Source of the DNA: Pedobacter frigiditerrae
GTDB lineage: Bacteria; Bacteroidota; Bacteroidia; Sphingobacteriales; Sphingobacteriaceae
Length of the DNA: 64,000 nt
Assembly: GCF_004331645.1 (NCBI RefSeq)
Contig: NZ_SJSK01000003.1
Coordinates: 186,301-250,300 of the forward strand
Direction: 5' to 3'
How positions within the stretch are numbered: the stretch's first letter is position 1; every line of letters begins with the position of its first letter. Under the pieces are notes generated by a model that searched no databases, was not told where the DNA came from, and saw only the letters and a list, made by a program, of their open reading frames with translations. This document shows positions 1 through 9,117 of the stretch, in pieces. The translations under genes and the position numbers were made by a program.

Positions 1-1
1 C

Positions 2-958
2 AGAAAAAATACTAATGGTGTTTTAAATCCTTATTTATCTTGTCGTGATGTGTTTTTAGATAACTTTAATAGCGAGATTATCATGACACGTATCGAGTCT
101 GCTATTGGATCTAGGCAATATGAGTTAACACCATATCACAGCGGTAAGAATTCAGAAACTAGAGGTTCTGGAGGTTTGGCAGCTACACAAAATCAGGTTG
201 ATGCTTATTTTATGGCAAACGGACGTAGTATTGATGATCCATCGTCTGGTTATGTAACATCTGGTTTTACCAATTATCAGCCTGTTGGCGCACCAGCTGC
301 CACAAGTACTTATAACCAATGGGTAAATCGTGAGCCACGTTTTTATGTAAACATTACTTACCATAACAGTATTTGGTTAAATACTAACTTCGGACAGATA
401 ATAACAGAATTAAATAATAATGGTAATTCTGGCAAAGCTACAGGTGGTAATGATTATTCAGTTACTGGTTATATTGTTAGAAAATTCATGGGCTTAGGTA
501 ACTGGAATATTGGTAACCGACCAGTAATTTTGTATCGTGTGGCTAATGTATTTTTAGATTATGCAGAAGCACTAAATGAATCTACTCCAGGTGATGCTGA
601 TATTGTAAAATATTTAAACCTCATCCGTGAACGAGCCGGTATTCCTCAATATGGACCAGGTGTGGGGCAGATTCCTATACCGGCAGATCAAGCTACAATG
701 CGTATTGCCATTAGAAAAGAACGTCGTGCAGAACTTTCTTTTGAAAACGTAAGATACTTCGATACCAGACGATGGAAAATTGCTGAAACCACAGACAATG
801 GTCCAATTTACGGCTTAAGCATTACAAAGAACCTACCTGATTTTTTAACGGTAGTTCCTTTCGAAACAAGGGTGTTTACTAAGAGACATTATTTATTCCC
901 AATCCCATCAAAAGATGTGAATTCGGATAATTTGATGGTTCAAAATCCAGGTTGGTAA
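2..958 (+). CDS. SusD/RagB nutrient-binding outer-membrane lipoprotein, C-terminal part (5' end outside window)
   Basis: The reading frame is open from the first bases, so the start codon and lipoprotein signal lie upstream. The visible part is the C-terminal half of a SusD/RagB protein: the motif YRVANVFLDYAEALNE, the charged RKERRAELSFE stretch followed by RYFDTRRW, and the closing LFPIP...NPGW all match the family's typical C-terminal pattern. SusD proteins are cell-surface lipoproteins that bind glycans and cap a SusC TonB-dependent porin. The partner SusC should lie just upstream. Being followed by GH76, GH92 and GH125 genes on the same strand, this one most likely binds alpha-mannan or mannose-rich glycans; that substrate is inferred from context. 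Confidence 0.92.
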   Translation, partial: RKNTNGVLNPYLSCRDVFLDNFNSEIIMTRIESAIGSRQYELTPYHSGKNSETRGSGGLAATQNQVDAYFMANGRSIDDPSSGYVTSGFTNYQPVGAPAATSTYNQWVNREPRFYVNITYHNSIWLNTNFGQIITELNNNGNSGKATGGNDYSVTGYIVRKFMGLGNWNIGNRPVILYRVANVFLDYAEALNESTPGDADIVKYLNLIRERAGIPQYGPGVGQIPIPADQATMRIAIRKERRAELSFENVRYFDTRRWKIAETTDNGPIYGLSITKNLPDFLTVVPFETRVFTKRHYLFPIPSKDVNSDNLMVQNPGW

Positions 959-1053
959 GATAAAAATCCCCAATGTTAACAACAATTCAGGTTTGGTTAC
1001 ATCCTATTTGTAGGATGTAGCCTTGCCTTAATACTTACCATTTACAGTATTTC

Positions 1054-2214
1054 ATGGAAAATCATAATACTACCACTCGTTCGTTTTTAGTTAATAAATC
1101 TATCCTTGCCTTAAGTTTGTTTTTATTGGTTATAGGTTCATGTAGTAAAAAGAAAGGTACGGAATCTAGCCCAAATCCTATTCCGCCAGTTACCACTATT
1201 AAAAACTATACATCAGCTGACGCTACAACAGCATATAATTCTTTTAACACAACTTATTACAGCCCAGCTGATAAACTTTACTACAGCACAACTGAGAAAA
1301 AAGGTATAGCTGCAATTTGGACACAGGCAATTTACTGGGATATGGCGATGAATGCCTACGAACGTACAAAAGATGCTGGTTACCTAAAGTTAATCAATGA
1401 TATTTATGAGGGTGGTTTTAAACGCTACGATGGTTACAATTGGGATAACACCACTGAATGGTTTATTTACGATGACATGATGTGGTGGATAATTTCATTA
1501 ACCAAAGCCTATGAAATTACAGGAAATACGGTTTATCTAGATAAGGCAAAAAGCGGTTTCACTAGGGTTTGGAATGGTGCTTATGATCCTGTAAAAGGTG
1601 GGATGTTTTGGGATTTTCAGCATAGCGGAAAAAATGCTTGCATTAATTACCCTACCGTTATTGCTGCAATGAAACTGTATAAAATTACTAATGATGAAGC
1701 TTATTTTACTAAAGCGAAAAGTATTTATGCTTGGTCTAGGGATAATTTACTTGATATTTCGAAAGGTAGGGTTGCAGATCATAAAGTGGGCAATAATAAT
1801 CCTGGTTTCGAAGATTATACTTACAACCAAGGAACTTTTATAGGTGCTGCGGTTTTGCTTTACAAACAAACAAATACCCAAAGTTATTTAGATGATGCAA
1901 AATTGGTTGCCAATTATACAAAGGCAACAATGAGCGATGCAAATGGCATTTTGCCAGCAGAGGGAGACTGGAATGAACAAGGGGTTTTAAAATCTATTTT
2001 TGCGCAGTATTTAGCGGAACTAGTAAAGGTGGCACCAACTACTGATTATGCTAAATGGGCAATATTTAATGCCAATACCGCCTGGAACAATCGTGATCAA
2101 ACTCGTGGAATCATGCATAGGAATTACAAAATTGCTTGCCCATCAGGTGTTGTTCAATCTTATGAATCAAGCAGTGCAGTCGCTTTAATGCAGTTATTTA
2201 TTTCAACTAATTAG
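1054..2214 (+). CDS. GH76 family endo-alpha-1,6-mannanase, lipoprotein
   Basis: This 386-residue protein has an N-terminal hydrophobic segment ending in a lipobox (VIGSC, Cys30), so it is probably an outer-membrane lipoprotein. The body is a GH76-type (alpha/alpha)6 barrel: IWTQAIYWDMAMNAY around residues 88-102, and the adjacent catalytic Asp pair in the IYDDMMWW motif (Asp140-Asp141). GH76 enzymes cut the alpha-1,6-mannan backbone internally. Length is normal for the family. It lies 95 bases after the SusD gene and 6 bases before the next gene, as in a PUL operon. Surface location plus endo activity suggests it makes the oligomers imported by SusCD. The family call is firm; the exact substrate is inferred. 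Confidence 0.9.
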   Translation: MENHNTTTRSFLVNKSILALSLFLLVIGSCSKKKGTESSPNPIPPVTTIKNYTSADATTAYNSFNTTYYSPADKLYYSTTEKKGIAAIWTQAIYWDMAMNAYERTKDAGYLKLINDIYEGGFKRYDGYNWDNTTEWFIYDDMMWWIISLTKAYEITGNTVYLDKAKSGFTRVWNGAYDPVKGGMFWDFQHSGKNACINYPTVIAAMKLYKITNDEAYFTKAKSIYAWSRDNLLDISKGRVADHKVGNNNPGFEDYTYNQGTFIGAAVLLYKQTNTQSYLDDAKLVANYTKATMSDANGILPAEGDWNEQGVLKSIFAQYLAELVKVAPTTDYAKWAIFNANTAWNNRDQTRGIMHRNYKIACPSGVVQSYESSSAVALMQLFISTN

Positions 2215-2220
2215 TAGATC

Positions 2221-4395
2221 ATGAAAACGAGAAACTTATTAGTCGCTTCGGCCTTCATCCTATTTGCTCATGGTGAGGCGTTTTCGCAGGTAAAACCTAA
2301 AGAAAAAACTTCTTTTCAGGCATCAGCACCTTGGAGTGCAGATTATGATGTACGAGCGGATATTGCAATGGTTTATGGCATAAATGATGATGGAGGGAAA
2401 TTTGAAGAAAGAGTAAAAAGCTATCGCGACAAAGGTTACGAGGTTCAATTCATGACAGGTATCGCTTGGGGGCAATACAAGGATTATTTCTTGGGAGAAT
2501 GGGACGGGAAAAATCATTTGGATGAGGGGCAGGTGATGCGTAATGGCGAAACCATTTGGCACGGCGAAAATGTGCCATACATTGTTCCATCCGCTAACTT
2601 TTTAACCTATATGAAAACCCATGTAAAACGAGCAATTGATGCTGGTGTTACTGCAATTTATTTAGAAGAACCAGAGTTTTGGGCAAGGGCTGGTTATGGC
2701 GAAGCATTTAAAAAAGAATGGCAAAAGTATTACGGCTTCCCATGGATGGCACAACATGAATCGCCAGAGGCTACTTATTTATCTTCAAAACTCAAATACC
2801 AGCTCTATTTTAATGCCTTAAAAGATGTTTTCACTTATATTAAAACTTATAGTGAGAGCAAAGGGAAAAGAGTAAAATGTTACGTGCCTACTCATTCTTT
2901 AATCAATTATTCATCTTGGCAAATCGTAAGTCCAGAAGCTAGCTTGGCAAATTTGGAAGGTATGGACGGTTACATCGCACAGGTGTGGACGGGAACGTCT
3001 AGAGAGCCGGTTTTTTATAATGGAATTAAGAAAGAACGTGTTTTCGAAAATGCTTTTCTAGAATATGGTTCAATGGTTTCGATGACAGCCCCAACCGGTA
3101 GAAAACTCTTCTTTTTAACCGATCCGATTGAAGATAGGGCAAAATCATGGGATGATTATAAGGTGAATTATCAAGCAACATTTACTGCGCAATTGTTGTA
3201 TCCAATGGTAAATAATTATGAAGTAATGCCTTGGCCCAATAGAATTTACAGAGGTAAGTTTGTTGTAGAAGGACAAAAAGAAAAGCAAGGTATCTCGCCG
3301 GCTTATGCCACTCAAATGCAGGTTATGGTTAACTCTTTGAACCAAATGCCATTATCTAAAAATGTAATTAATGGCAGCCATGGTATTGGTGTTTTGTTAG
3401 CTAACTCTATGATGTTTCAACGTTTTCCCACACACGCAGGGTATGATGATCCGCAGCTTTCTAACTTTTACGGAATGGTAATTCCATTACTAAAAAAAGG
3501 AATTCCGGTTGAAACCGTACACATTGAAAACCTAGCAAATGTAAATACACTAAAAGACATTAAAGTGTTAATCATGAGTTATGCCAATATGAAGCCTTTA
3601 TCGGCAGATTATCATAAAGAGTTAACGAAATGGGTTAAAAATGGTGGCGTACTTTTATATTACGGAAAAGATACAGATCCTTTTCAAAACGTAAAAGAAT
3701 GGTGGAATACGGATGGAAGTACTTTCAATGCGCCATCCGAACATCTTTTTGGTTTGTTGAGATTAACCGAAAAAGAAGGCGAGACAAAATATCAAGTTGG
3801 AAAAGGGAAAGTCTATTTAGTAAGGAAAGATCCCAAAGAACTAATTATGCAAACCAATGGTGATGCTGAATTTTTCGCAAATGTTAAGTCAGCTTATGAA
3901 ACAGATGCAAAAGCAGGAAAATTAATTTCTAAAAATAACTTTGTATTAGCACGTGGGCCATTTGTTATTGCTGCGGTTTTAGATGAAAATGAGAACAAAA
4001 ATCCATTAACCTTAAATGGAACTTTCATCGATTTATTTAATCCAGAACTACCTATTTTAAAAACAAAAACAATACAACCTAATACACAGGCATATCTTTT
4101 TGATGTTGCAAAAGTAACAGATGAAAAAACACCACAAGTTTTAGCAGCAGCAGGTAGGTTAGAGGATCGAGCTACTGTTATCACAAAAAATAGTTATACT
4201 TTTTTAATTAGAAGCCCAGCTAAAACAATAAACGCCATGCGGATTTTATTGCCTAAAAAACCTAATCAAATTACTTTAAAATTGGGCGATAAAGACTTAT
4301 CGATACTTAAAAATGAATGGGATGAAAATTCTAAAACTCTGCTATTAAGTTTTGATAATTACAGTGAGGGCGTAAACGTAAACATCAATTGGTAA
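2221..4395 (+). CDS. Secreted protein of unknown family, possible glycoside hydrolase
   Basis: I do not recognise a named family. The 724-residue protein has a signal peptide (cleavage near Phe-Ser-Gln, residues 21-23). Residues about 40-340 resemble a TIM-barrel hydrolase of the GH42/clan-A type: alternating strand-like and helix-like segments, with an acidic strand end IYLEEPEFWA (Glu149, Glu150, Glu152). Residues about 410-520 resemble the class-I amidotransferase-like domain seen in beta-galactosidase trimerisation regions (KDIKVLIMSYANM, then WVKNGGVLLYYG). The C-terminus looks like a beta-rich module. It starts 6 bases after the GH76 stop and 18 bases before GH92, so it is probably co-transcribed with mannan enzymes. 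A glycosidase or glycan-binding role is inference; no catalytic pair is established. Confidence 0.6.
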   Translation: MKTRNLLVASAFILFAHGEAFSQVKPKEKTSFQASAPWSADYDVRADIAMVYGINDDGGKFEERVKSYRDKGYEVQFMTGIAWGQYKDYFLGEWDGKNHLDEGQVMRNGETIWHGENVPYIVPSANFLTYMKTHVKRAIDAGVTAIYLEEPEFWARAGYGEAFKKEWQKYYGFPWMAQHESPEATYLSSKLKYQLYFNALKDVFTYIKTYSESKGKRVKCYVPTHSLINYSSWQIVSPEASLANLEGMDGYIAQVWTGTSREPVFYNGIKKERVFENAFLEYGSMVSMTAPTGRKLFFLTDPIEDRAKSWDDYKVNYQATFTAQLLYPMVNNYEVMPWPNRIYRGKFVVEGQKEKQGISPAYATQMQVMVNSLNQMPLSKNVINGSHGIGVLLANSMMFQRFPTHAGYDDPQLSNFYGMVIPLLKKGIPVETVHIENLANVNTLKDIKVLIMSYANMKPLSADYHKELTKWVKNGGVLLYYGKDTDPFQNVKEWWNTDGSTFNAPSEHLFGLLRLTEKEGETKYQVGKGKVYLVRKDPKELIMQTNGDAEFFANVKSAYETDAKAGKLISKNNFVLARGPFVIAAVLDENENKNPLTLNGTFIDLFNPELPILKTKTIQPNTQAYLFDVAKVTDEKTPQVLAAAGRLEDRATVITKNSYTFLIRSPAKTINAMRILLPKKPNQITLKLGDKDLSILKNEWDENSKTLLLSFDNYSEGVNVNINW

Positions 4396-4413
4396 ACACA
4401 CATAACACACAAC

Positions 4414-6678
4414 ATGAAACTTAAACTAACCCTATTATTTACTTTTTGCTTGTTAAGCCAGCTAATGGCACAAGAAAAAGATTTAGTTAATTATGTAAAT
4501 ACTTTACAAGGAACTAATTCTAAACACGAATTAACCAGAGGGAATACGTATCCAACTACAGCTTTACCTTTTGGGATGCATACTTGGACACCACAAACTG
4601 GCAGAAATGGAGATGGATGGAAATATCAATATTTTAAGGACAAAATTAGAGGGTTTCAGCAGGCACACCAATGCAGTTCATGGACGAGGGATTACGCTGT
4701 ATTTTCGCTAATGCCAATGTCTGATAAATTAGTTGTAAATGAAAATGACAGGGAAGCAAAATTTAGCCATACTAATGAAATAGCTAAGCCAAATTATTAT
4801 AAAGTTACATTTGATAATCAAATCACAACAGAAATATCGCCCACAGAACGCGGAGCGCACATTCGATTTTCATACCCCGCAGGTAAAAAAAGTTTCTTGG
4901 TTTTAGATGGTTATACCAGATTAAGTGGTGTTCAAATATTCCCGAAAGAAAATAAAATAATGGGTTGGGTAAATAATGGAGAAGGTTTTAAACGAGGCTG
5001 GAAAAGTTATTTTGTTATTAAGTTTGATCAGGCAATTAAGGGTTATGGAACCTGGGAAAATAAAACAAATAAGATTAATGCCGATTCCATTGCCACAGAA
5101 GGTTTTGGTAAAGGAGCCTATATAGAGTTTAAAGCAGGTGTAAAAGTTCAGGCAAAAATTGCATCATCCTATATCAGTTTAGAACAAGCAGAGCTAAATT
5201 TAAAAAGCGAACTTGGTTTGGATAAAAATTTAGAGCAAACCAAAGCCAAAGCAGCGGAAGTTTGGAACAAATCATTAGGAAAAGTATTGGTAGAAGGAGG
5301 AACAGAAGCCGACATTGAGACTTTTTATTCTTGTTTTTTTAGGGCGAGCTTATTTTCTCGAAAATTTTATGAAATAGATAAAAATGGAAAGCCTTATTAT
5401 TTTAGCCCTTATGATGGCAAAATTCATGAAGGCTATATGTTTACCGACACTGGGTTTTGGGATACCTTTAGGGCACAATTTCCATTAAACACTTTGTTAC
5501 ATCCCGAAATGCAGGGAAGGTATATGCAGGCCATGCTTGATGCCTATAAACAATGTGGTTGGCTACCTTCTTGGTCTTTTCCTAGCGAAGCTGGAAGTAT
5601 GATTGGTAATCATGCAATTTCTCTACTCGCAGACGCTTGGGTAAAGGGAATTAGAACTTTCGACCCGAAGGAAGCTTTAGATGCTTATTATCATGAAGCC
5701 ACAAACAAAGGTCCTTGGGGGCCAGCAAATGGCAGAGATGGCTGGAAGGAATATTTTCAGTTAGGGTATGTTCCTTATCCAAAATATAGAGAGGCAACGG
5801 CAAAAACTTTAGAATATGCTTATGATGATTATTGTGGCTATCAGTTAGCTAGCTTAACGGATAATACATTTTATAAAGATATTTTTGGCCGTCAGATGTA
5901 TAATTACCGTAATGTTTACGATCCATCTACAAAGTTCATGAGAGGAAAAGATGCAGAAGGGAAATGGTCTTCAAACTTTGATCCAATAGAATGGGGCGGT
6001 CCCTTTACCGAGGGAAATGCTTGGCATTGGGTATGGTCTGTTTTTCATGACACCAAAGGCTTGATTGATTTAGTAGGTGGTAATAACAAATTTACTTCCA
6101 AACTAGATTCGGTTTTTTCTGAACCGAACAAGGTAAAAGTAGGAACATATGGTGGTATGATTCACGAAATGACGGAGATGGTTATTGCAGATATGGGACA
6201 ATACGCTCACGGAAATCAACCTATACAACATATGGTTTATCTTTATAATTATGCCAATCAGCCTTGGAAATCGCAGTTTTATGCTAGAGAGGTAATGCGC
6301 AAATTATATAATGCAACTGAAAACGGTTATCCTGGCGATGAAGACCAGGGCCAGACCTCCTCTTGGTATGTATTAAGCGCCTTGGGCTTTTATAGCGTAA
6401 CACCGGGCACTGGAGAGTATGTGCTCGGAAGCCCTTTATTTAAAAAAATTACGCTTACGCTAGAGAATGGAAAAAAGTTTATTGTTGACGCCCCTGCAAA
6501 CGATAAAAACAATGTTTATATCAAATCTGCAACTTTAAACGGAAAATCTTATTCTCTTAATTTTTTAACACATAAAGATATTACAAACGGTGGTGTCCTA
6601 AAATTAGAAATGGATGATAAGCCTAATTTTAATAGAGGTTTAAATAAAGAGGATAAACCGTTTTCCTTAACTAAGTAA
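4414..6678 (+). CDS. GH92 family exo-alpha-mannosidase
   Basis: This 754-residue protein has a signal peptide ending near LMAQ and no lipobox, which suggests the periplasm. GH92 hallmarks are clear: the N-terminal GTNSKHELTRGNTYPTTALP region, EGNAWHW with Glu533 as the expected general acid, GNQPIQHMVYLYNY, and GDEDQGQTSSWYV with Asp642 and Asp644 in the general-base region. Family enzymes are calcium-dependent, inverting exo-mannosidases that remove alpha-1,2, alpha-1,3, alpha-1,4 or alpha-1,6 mannose. The linkage cannot be read from sequence here. Its place between the unknown 724-residue protein and the ROK kinase fits side-chain removal from imported mannan oligomers. Full length for the family. 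Confidence 0.95.
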   Translation: MKLKLTLLFTFCLLSQLMAQEKDLVNYVNTLQGTNSKHELTRGNTYPTTALPFGMHTWTPQTGRNGDGWKYQYFKDKIRGFQQAHQCSSWTRDYAVFSLMPMSDKLVVNENDREAKFSHTNEIAKPNYYKVTFDNQITTEISPTERGAHIRFSYPAGKKSFLVLDGYTRLSGVQIFPKENKIMGWVNNGEGFKRGWKSYFVIKFDQAIKGYGTWENKTNKINADSIATEGFGKGAYIEFKAGVKVQAKIASSYISLEQAELNLKSELGLDKNLEQTKAKAAEVWNKSLGKVLVEGGTEADIETFYSCFFRASLFSRKFYEIDKNGKPYYFSPYDGKIHEGYMFTDTGFWDTFRAQFPLNTLLHPEMQGRYMQAMLDAYKQCGWLPSWSFPSEAGSMIGNHAISLLADAWVKGIRTFDPKEALDAYYHEATNKGPWGPANGRDGWKEYFQLGYVPYPKYREATAKTLEYAYDDYCGYQLASLTDNTFYKDIFGRQMYNYRNVYDPSTKFMRGKDAEGKWSSNFDPIEWGGPFTEGNAWHWVWSVFHDTKGLIDLVGGNNKFTSKLDSVFSEPNKVKVGTYGGMIHEMTEMVIADMGQYAHGNQPIQHMVYLYNYANQPWKSQFYAREVMRKLYNATENGYPGDEDQGQTSSWYVLSALGFYSVTPGTGEYVLGSPLFKKITLTLENGKKFIVDAPANDKNNVYIKSATLNGKSYSLNFLTHKDITNGGVLKLEMDDKPNFNRGLNKEDKPFSLTK

Positions 6679-6713
6679 AAGTTTTAAGTGGTTATTAATA
6701 GTATAATACAAAA

Positions 6714-7604
6714 ATGGAAAAACGTAACGTTTTAGGTATAGATATTGGTGGTTCACATATAACTGCGGCTTTGGTAGATTTAGAAACAGGTACGTTAATT
6801 CATGACTCTATAAAGCGCAGTGCGGTCAATTCTGGGGGGAGCCAAGAAGAGATTTTAACCGTATGGTGCGAGGTTATCAATGCAGCTTTTGGAAATGTTA
6901 TAGACAGTGAAAAGAAAATTGGCATTGCCTTTCCAGGTCCATTTGATTATGGAAATGGGATTTCCCTAATTAAGAACCAGGATAAATTTAAGGCACTTTA
7001 TCAAGTAGACATCAAGAAAGAACTTGCCAAGAGATTAGCGATCAAGCCATCAGATATGAGGTTCATGAATGATGCAACTGCATTCATGCAAGGCGAAGTG
7101 TGTTGCGGAGCAGCAAAAGGTTACCAGAATGCATTAGGATTAACATTGGGTACAGGACTTGGCTCTGCCATTGCCGTTAACGGGATAGCAAAAGATGCAG
7201 ACCTCTGGAATTCCAGCTTCCTTGGAGGCATAGCGGAAGACTACCTGTCAACCCGTTGGTTCGTAAATAAATATAAAACATTAACAGGAGAGGAAGTTGT
7301 TGGTGTAAAGGAATTAGTTGATATAGTAAAGATAGATCCATTTGCAAGGCAGGTATTTAATGAATTTGGCCGTGCGCTTGGCCATTTTTTGGTAGACTTT
7401 ATCAACGCCAATAAATCAGACATTGTTGTACTAGGTGGAAATATTTCAAAATCATTTCACTTATTTGCACCACATTTAATTGGCAATTTAGAAGCGTTTC
7501 ACCTTAATACCATTGTTAAGGCCACTTCATTAAATGAATATGCCCCGCTCATTGGTGCGGCAAGTAGCTGGAACTTGGATACCAAGAAAAACAAAGAAAA
7601 TTAG
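6714..7604 (+). CDS. ROK-family sugar kinase
   Basis: This 296-residue cytoplasmic protein carries the ROK/ASKHA fold: phosphate-binding loop LGIDIGGSHI near the N-terminus, the catalytic Asp in FMNDATAF (Asp120), and the second glycine loop LTLGTGLGS (residues 143-151). It lacks the usual ROK zinc motif with clustered cysteines and looks closer to polyphosphate-glucokinase-like ROK members. No signal peptide. It lies 35 bases after GH92 and 30 bases before GH125. Within a mannan PUL the probable substrate is mannose (or glucose or fructose), giving the 6-phosphate; that specificity is inferred from context only. No DNA-binding domain is present, so it is a kinase and not a ROK repressor. Confidence 0.85.
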   Translation: MEKRNVLGIDIGGSHITAALVDLETGTLIHDSIKRSAVNSGGSQEEILTVWCEVINAAFGNVIDSEKKIGIAFPGPFDYGNGISLIKNQDKFKALYQVDIKKELAKRLAIKPSDMRFMNDATAFMQGEVCCGAAKGYQNALGLTLGTGLGSAIAVNGIAKDADLWNSSFLGGIAEDYLSTRWFVNKYKTLTGEEVVGVKELVDIVKIDPFARQVFNEFGRALGHFLVDFINANKSDIVVLGGNISKSFHLFAPHLIGNLEAFHLNTIVKATSLNEYAPLIGAASSWNLDTKKNKEN

Positions 7605-7634
7605 AACCATGTAAAACCATATACCAAACTTAAC

Positions 7635-9050
7635 ATGAAAAGAAGAACATTTATACAGAATACAGGCCTGCTTGGAGCTGGGGTACTGGCCTCAAAATGG
7701 TCGTTTGCAGCATTGCCAGATTTTCCAGTGGTTAGGGTCGAGTCAGCAAAGCGCCATTTCAGGAGTGTTGCAGTGGATAAGGCCATTGAGACCTTTAAGG
7801 CAAATGTTGCCGATAAGGAATTGGGCTGGCTATTTGAGAATTGCTTTCCCAATACATTGGATACCACGGTAACCTATAGCCTACAAAATGGCAAGCCAGA
7901 TACCTATGTAATTACGGGCGATATTGATGCCATGTGGATGCGCGACAGCTCAGCGCAGGTTTGGCCTTACTTGCAGTTCGTAAACGAGGAGCAAAAGATA
8001 AAGGACTTAATTGCAGGCGTGATCAATCGGCAGACCCAATATATCTTAAAGGATCCTTATGCAAATGCCTTTTACAACGATCCCAACAAGGTGGGGGAAT
8101 GGAAAAGTGACAGGACAGCAATGACACCAGGTGTTCATGAGCGCAAGTGGGAAATTGATTCCTTGTGTTATCCAATCCGACTTGCCTATAACTACTGGAA
8201 AAAAACTGGGGATAAGGCGCCGTTTGATGCCAACTGGAAAAAAGCGATAGAAGCTACCCTGCAAACATTTATAGAACAGCAACGCAAGACTGGTAAAGGC
8301 CCATATCGCTTTCAGCGACAAACCACACAACCTACGGATTCGCTACCTATGAATGGTTATGGTTTTCCTGTTAAGCCCGTGGGCCTGATTTGTTCTGCCT
8401 TTCGTCCAAGTGACGACGCAACAGTTTATCCATTTTTAATTCCGTCTAACTTTTTTGCAGTGGGTAGCCTTAGGCAGGCAGCAGAAATGGTGGTTGCCCT
8501 GCACAACGATACTGTTCTGGCAGGTAAGCTAAAGGCATTGGCCACTGAGGTTGATGCGGCACTCCAAAAATATGCGACCAAGAACCATCCTCAGTTCGGA
8601 ACGATGTTTGCATTTGAAGTTGATGGTTTTGGAAGTGCCTATATGATGGATGACAGCAACGTTCCGAGTTTGTTGTCGCTACCGTATCTTGACGCCCTAA
8701 AAGTTGATGACCCAATCTATAGGAACACGAGGAAATTCATCCTGTCTACCGATAATCCTTATTTTTTCAAAGGAACTGCTGCTGAAGGCTTAGGTGGACC
8801 ACACGTTGGTGCAGATATGATCTGGCCTATGGCGATTACCATGCAAGGCTTAACCTCCGTTAGTGATACAGAGATAAAAAGATGCATTGCAATGTTAAAG
8901 AGCACTCATGCAGGAAAGGGATTTATGCATGAGAGTTTCCATAAGGATGATCCTAAGAATTTTACTAGGAGTTGGTTCGCTTGGGCAAATACATTGTTTG
9001 GTGAGTTCTTGTGGAAAGTGTACAATGAAAAACCACATCTCTTAAAATAA
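7635..9050 (+). CDS. GH125 family exo-alpha-1,6-mannosidase
   Basis: A 471-residue protein with a Tat-like N-terminus (MKRRTFIQNTG followed by a short hydrophobic stretch to about residue 27). GH125 (former DUF1237) motifs include GDIDAMWMRDSSAQVWPY at residues 95-112, GSAYMMDDSNVPSLLSLPYL in the middle, and MHESFHKDD near the C-terminus, where Glu433 is the likely general base. GH125 enzymes are inverting exo-alpha-1,6-mannosidases. With GH76 this gives a complete route through an alpha-1,6 backbone: endo-cut, then exo-cut. It follows the ROK kinase by 30 bases and appears to be the last gene of the first PUL operon. Its codon use looks somewhat GC-richer than that of the first GH92, by eye. 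Confidence 0.93.
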   Translation: MKRRTFIQNTGLLGAGVLASKWSFAALPDFPVVRVESAKRHFRSVAVDKAIETFKANVADKELGWLFENCFPNTLDTTVTYSLQNGKPDTYVITGDIDAMWMRDSSAQVWPYLQFVNEEQKIKDLIAGVINRQTQYILKDPYANAFYNDPNKVGEWKSDRTAMTPGVHERKWEIDSLCYPIRLAYNYWKKTGDKAPFDANWKKAIEATLQTFIEQQRKTGKGPYRFQRQTTQPTDSLPMNGYGFPVKPVGLICSAFRPSDDATVYPFLIPSNFFAVGSLRQAAEMVVALHNDTVLAGKLKALATEVDAALQKYATKNHPQFGTMFAFEVDGFGSAYMMDDSNVPSLLSLPYLDALKVDDPIYRNTRKFILSTDNPYFFKGTAAEGLGGPHVGADMIWPMAITMQGLTSVSDTEIKRCIAMLKSTHAGKGFMHESFHKDDPKNFTRSWFAWANTLFGEFLWKVYNEKPHLLK

Positions 9051-9117
9051 TACCAAAGAGATGATGTTAGTCATGACCTAGTAAAAGATGATGAATTTAC
9101 TTATTTAATATAAATAG

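Noticed and set aside
7672..7872. Internal plus-strand frame within the GH125 gene
   Set aside because: It is a shadow frame of a confidently assigned gene.
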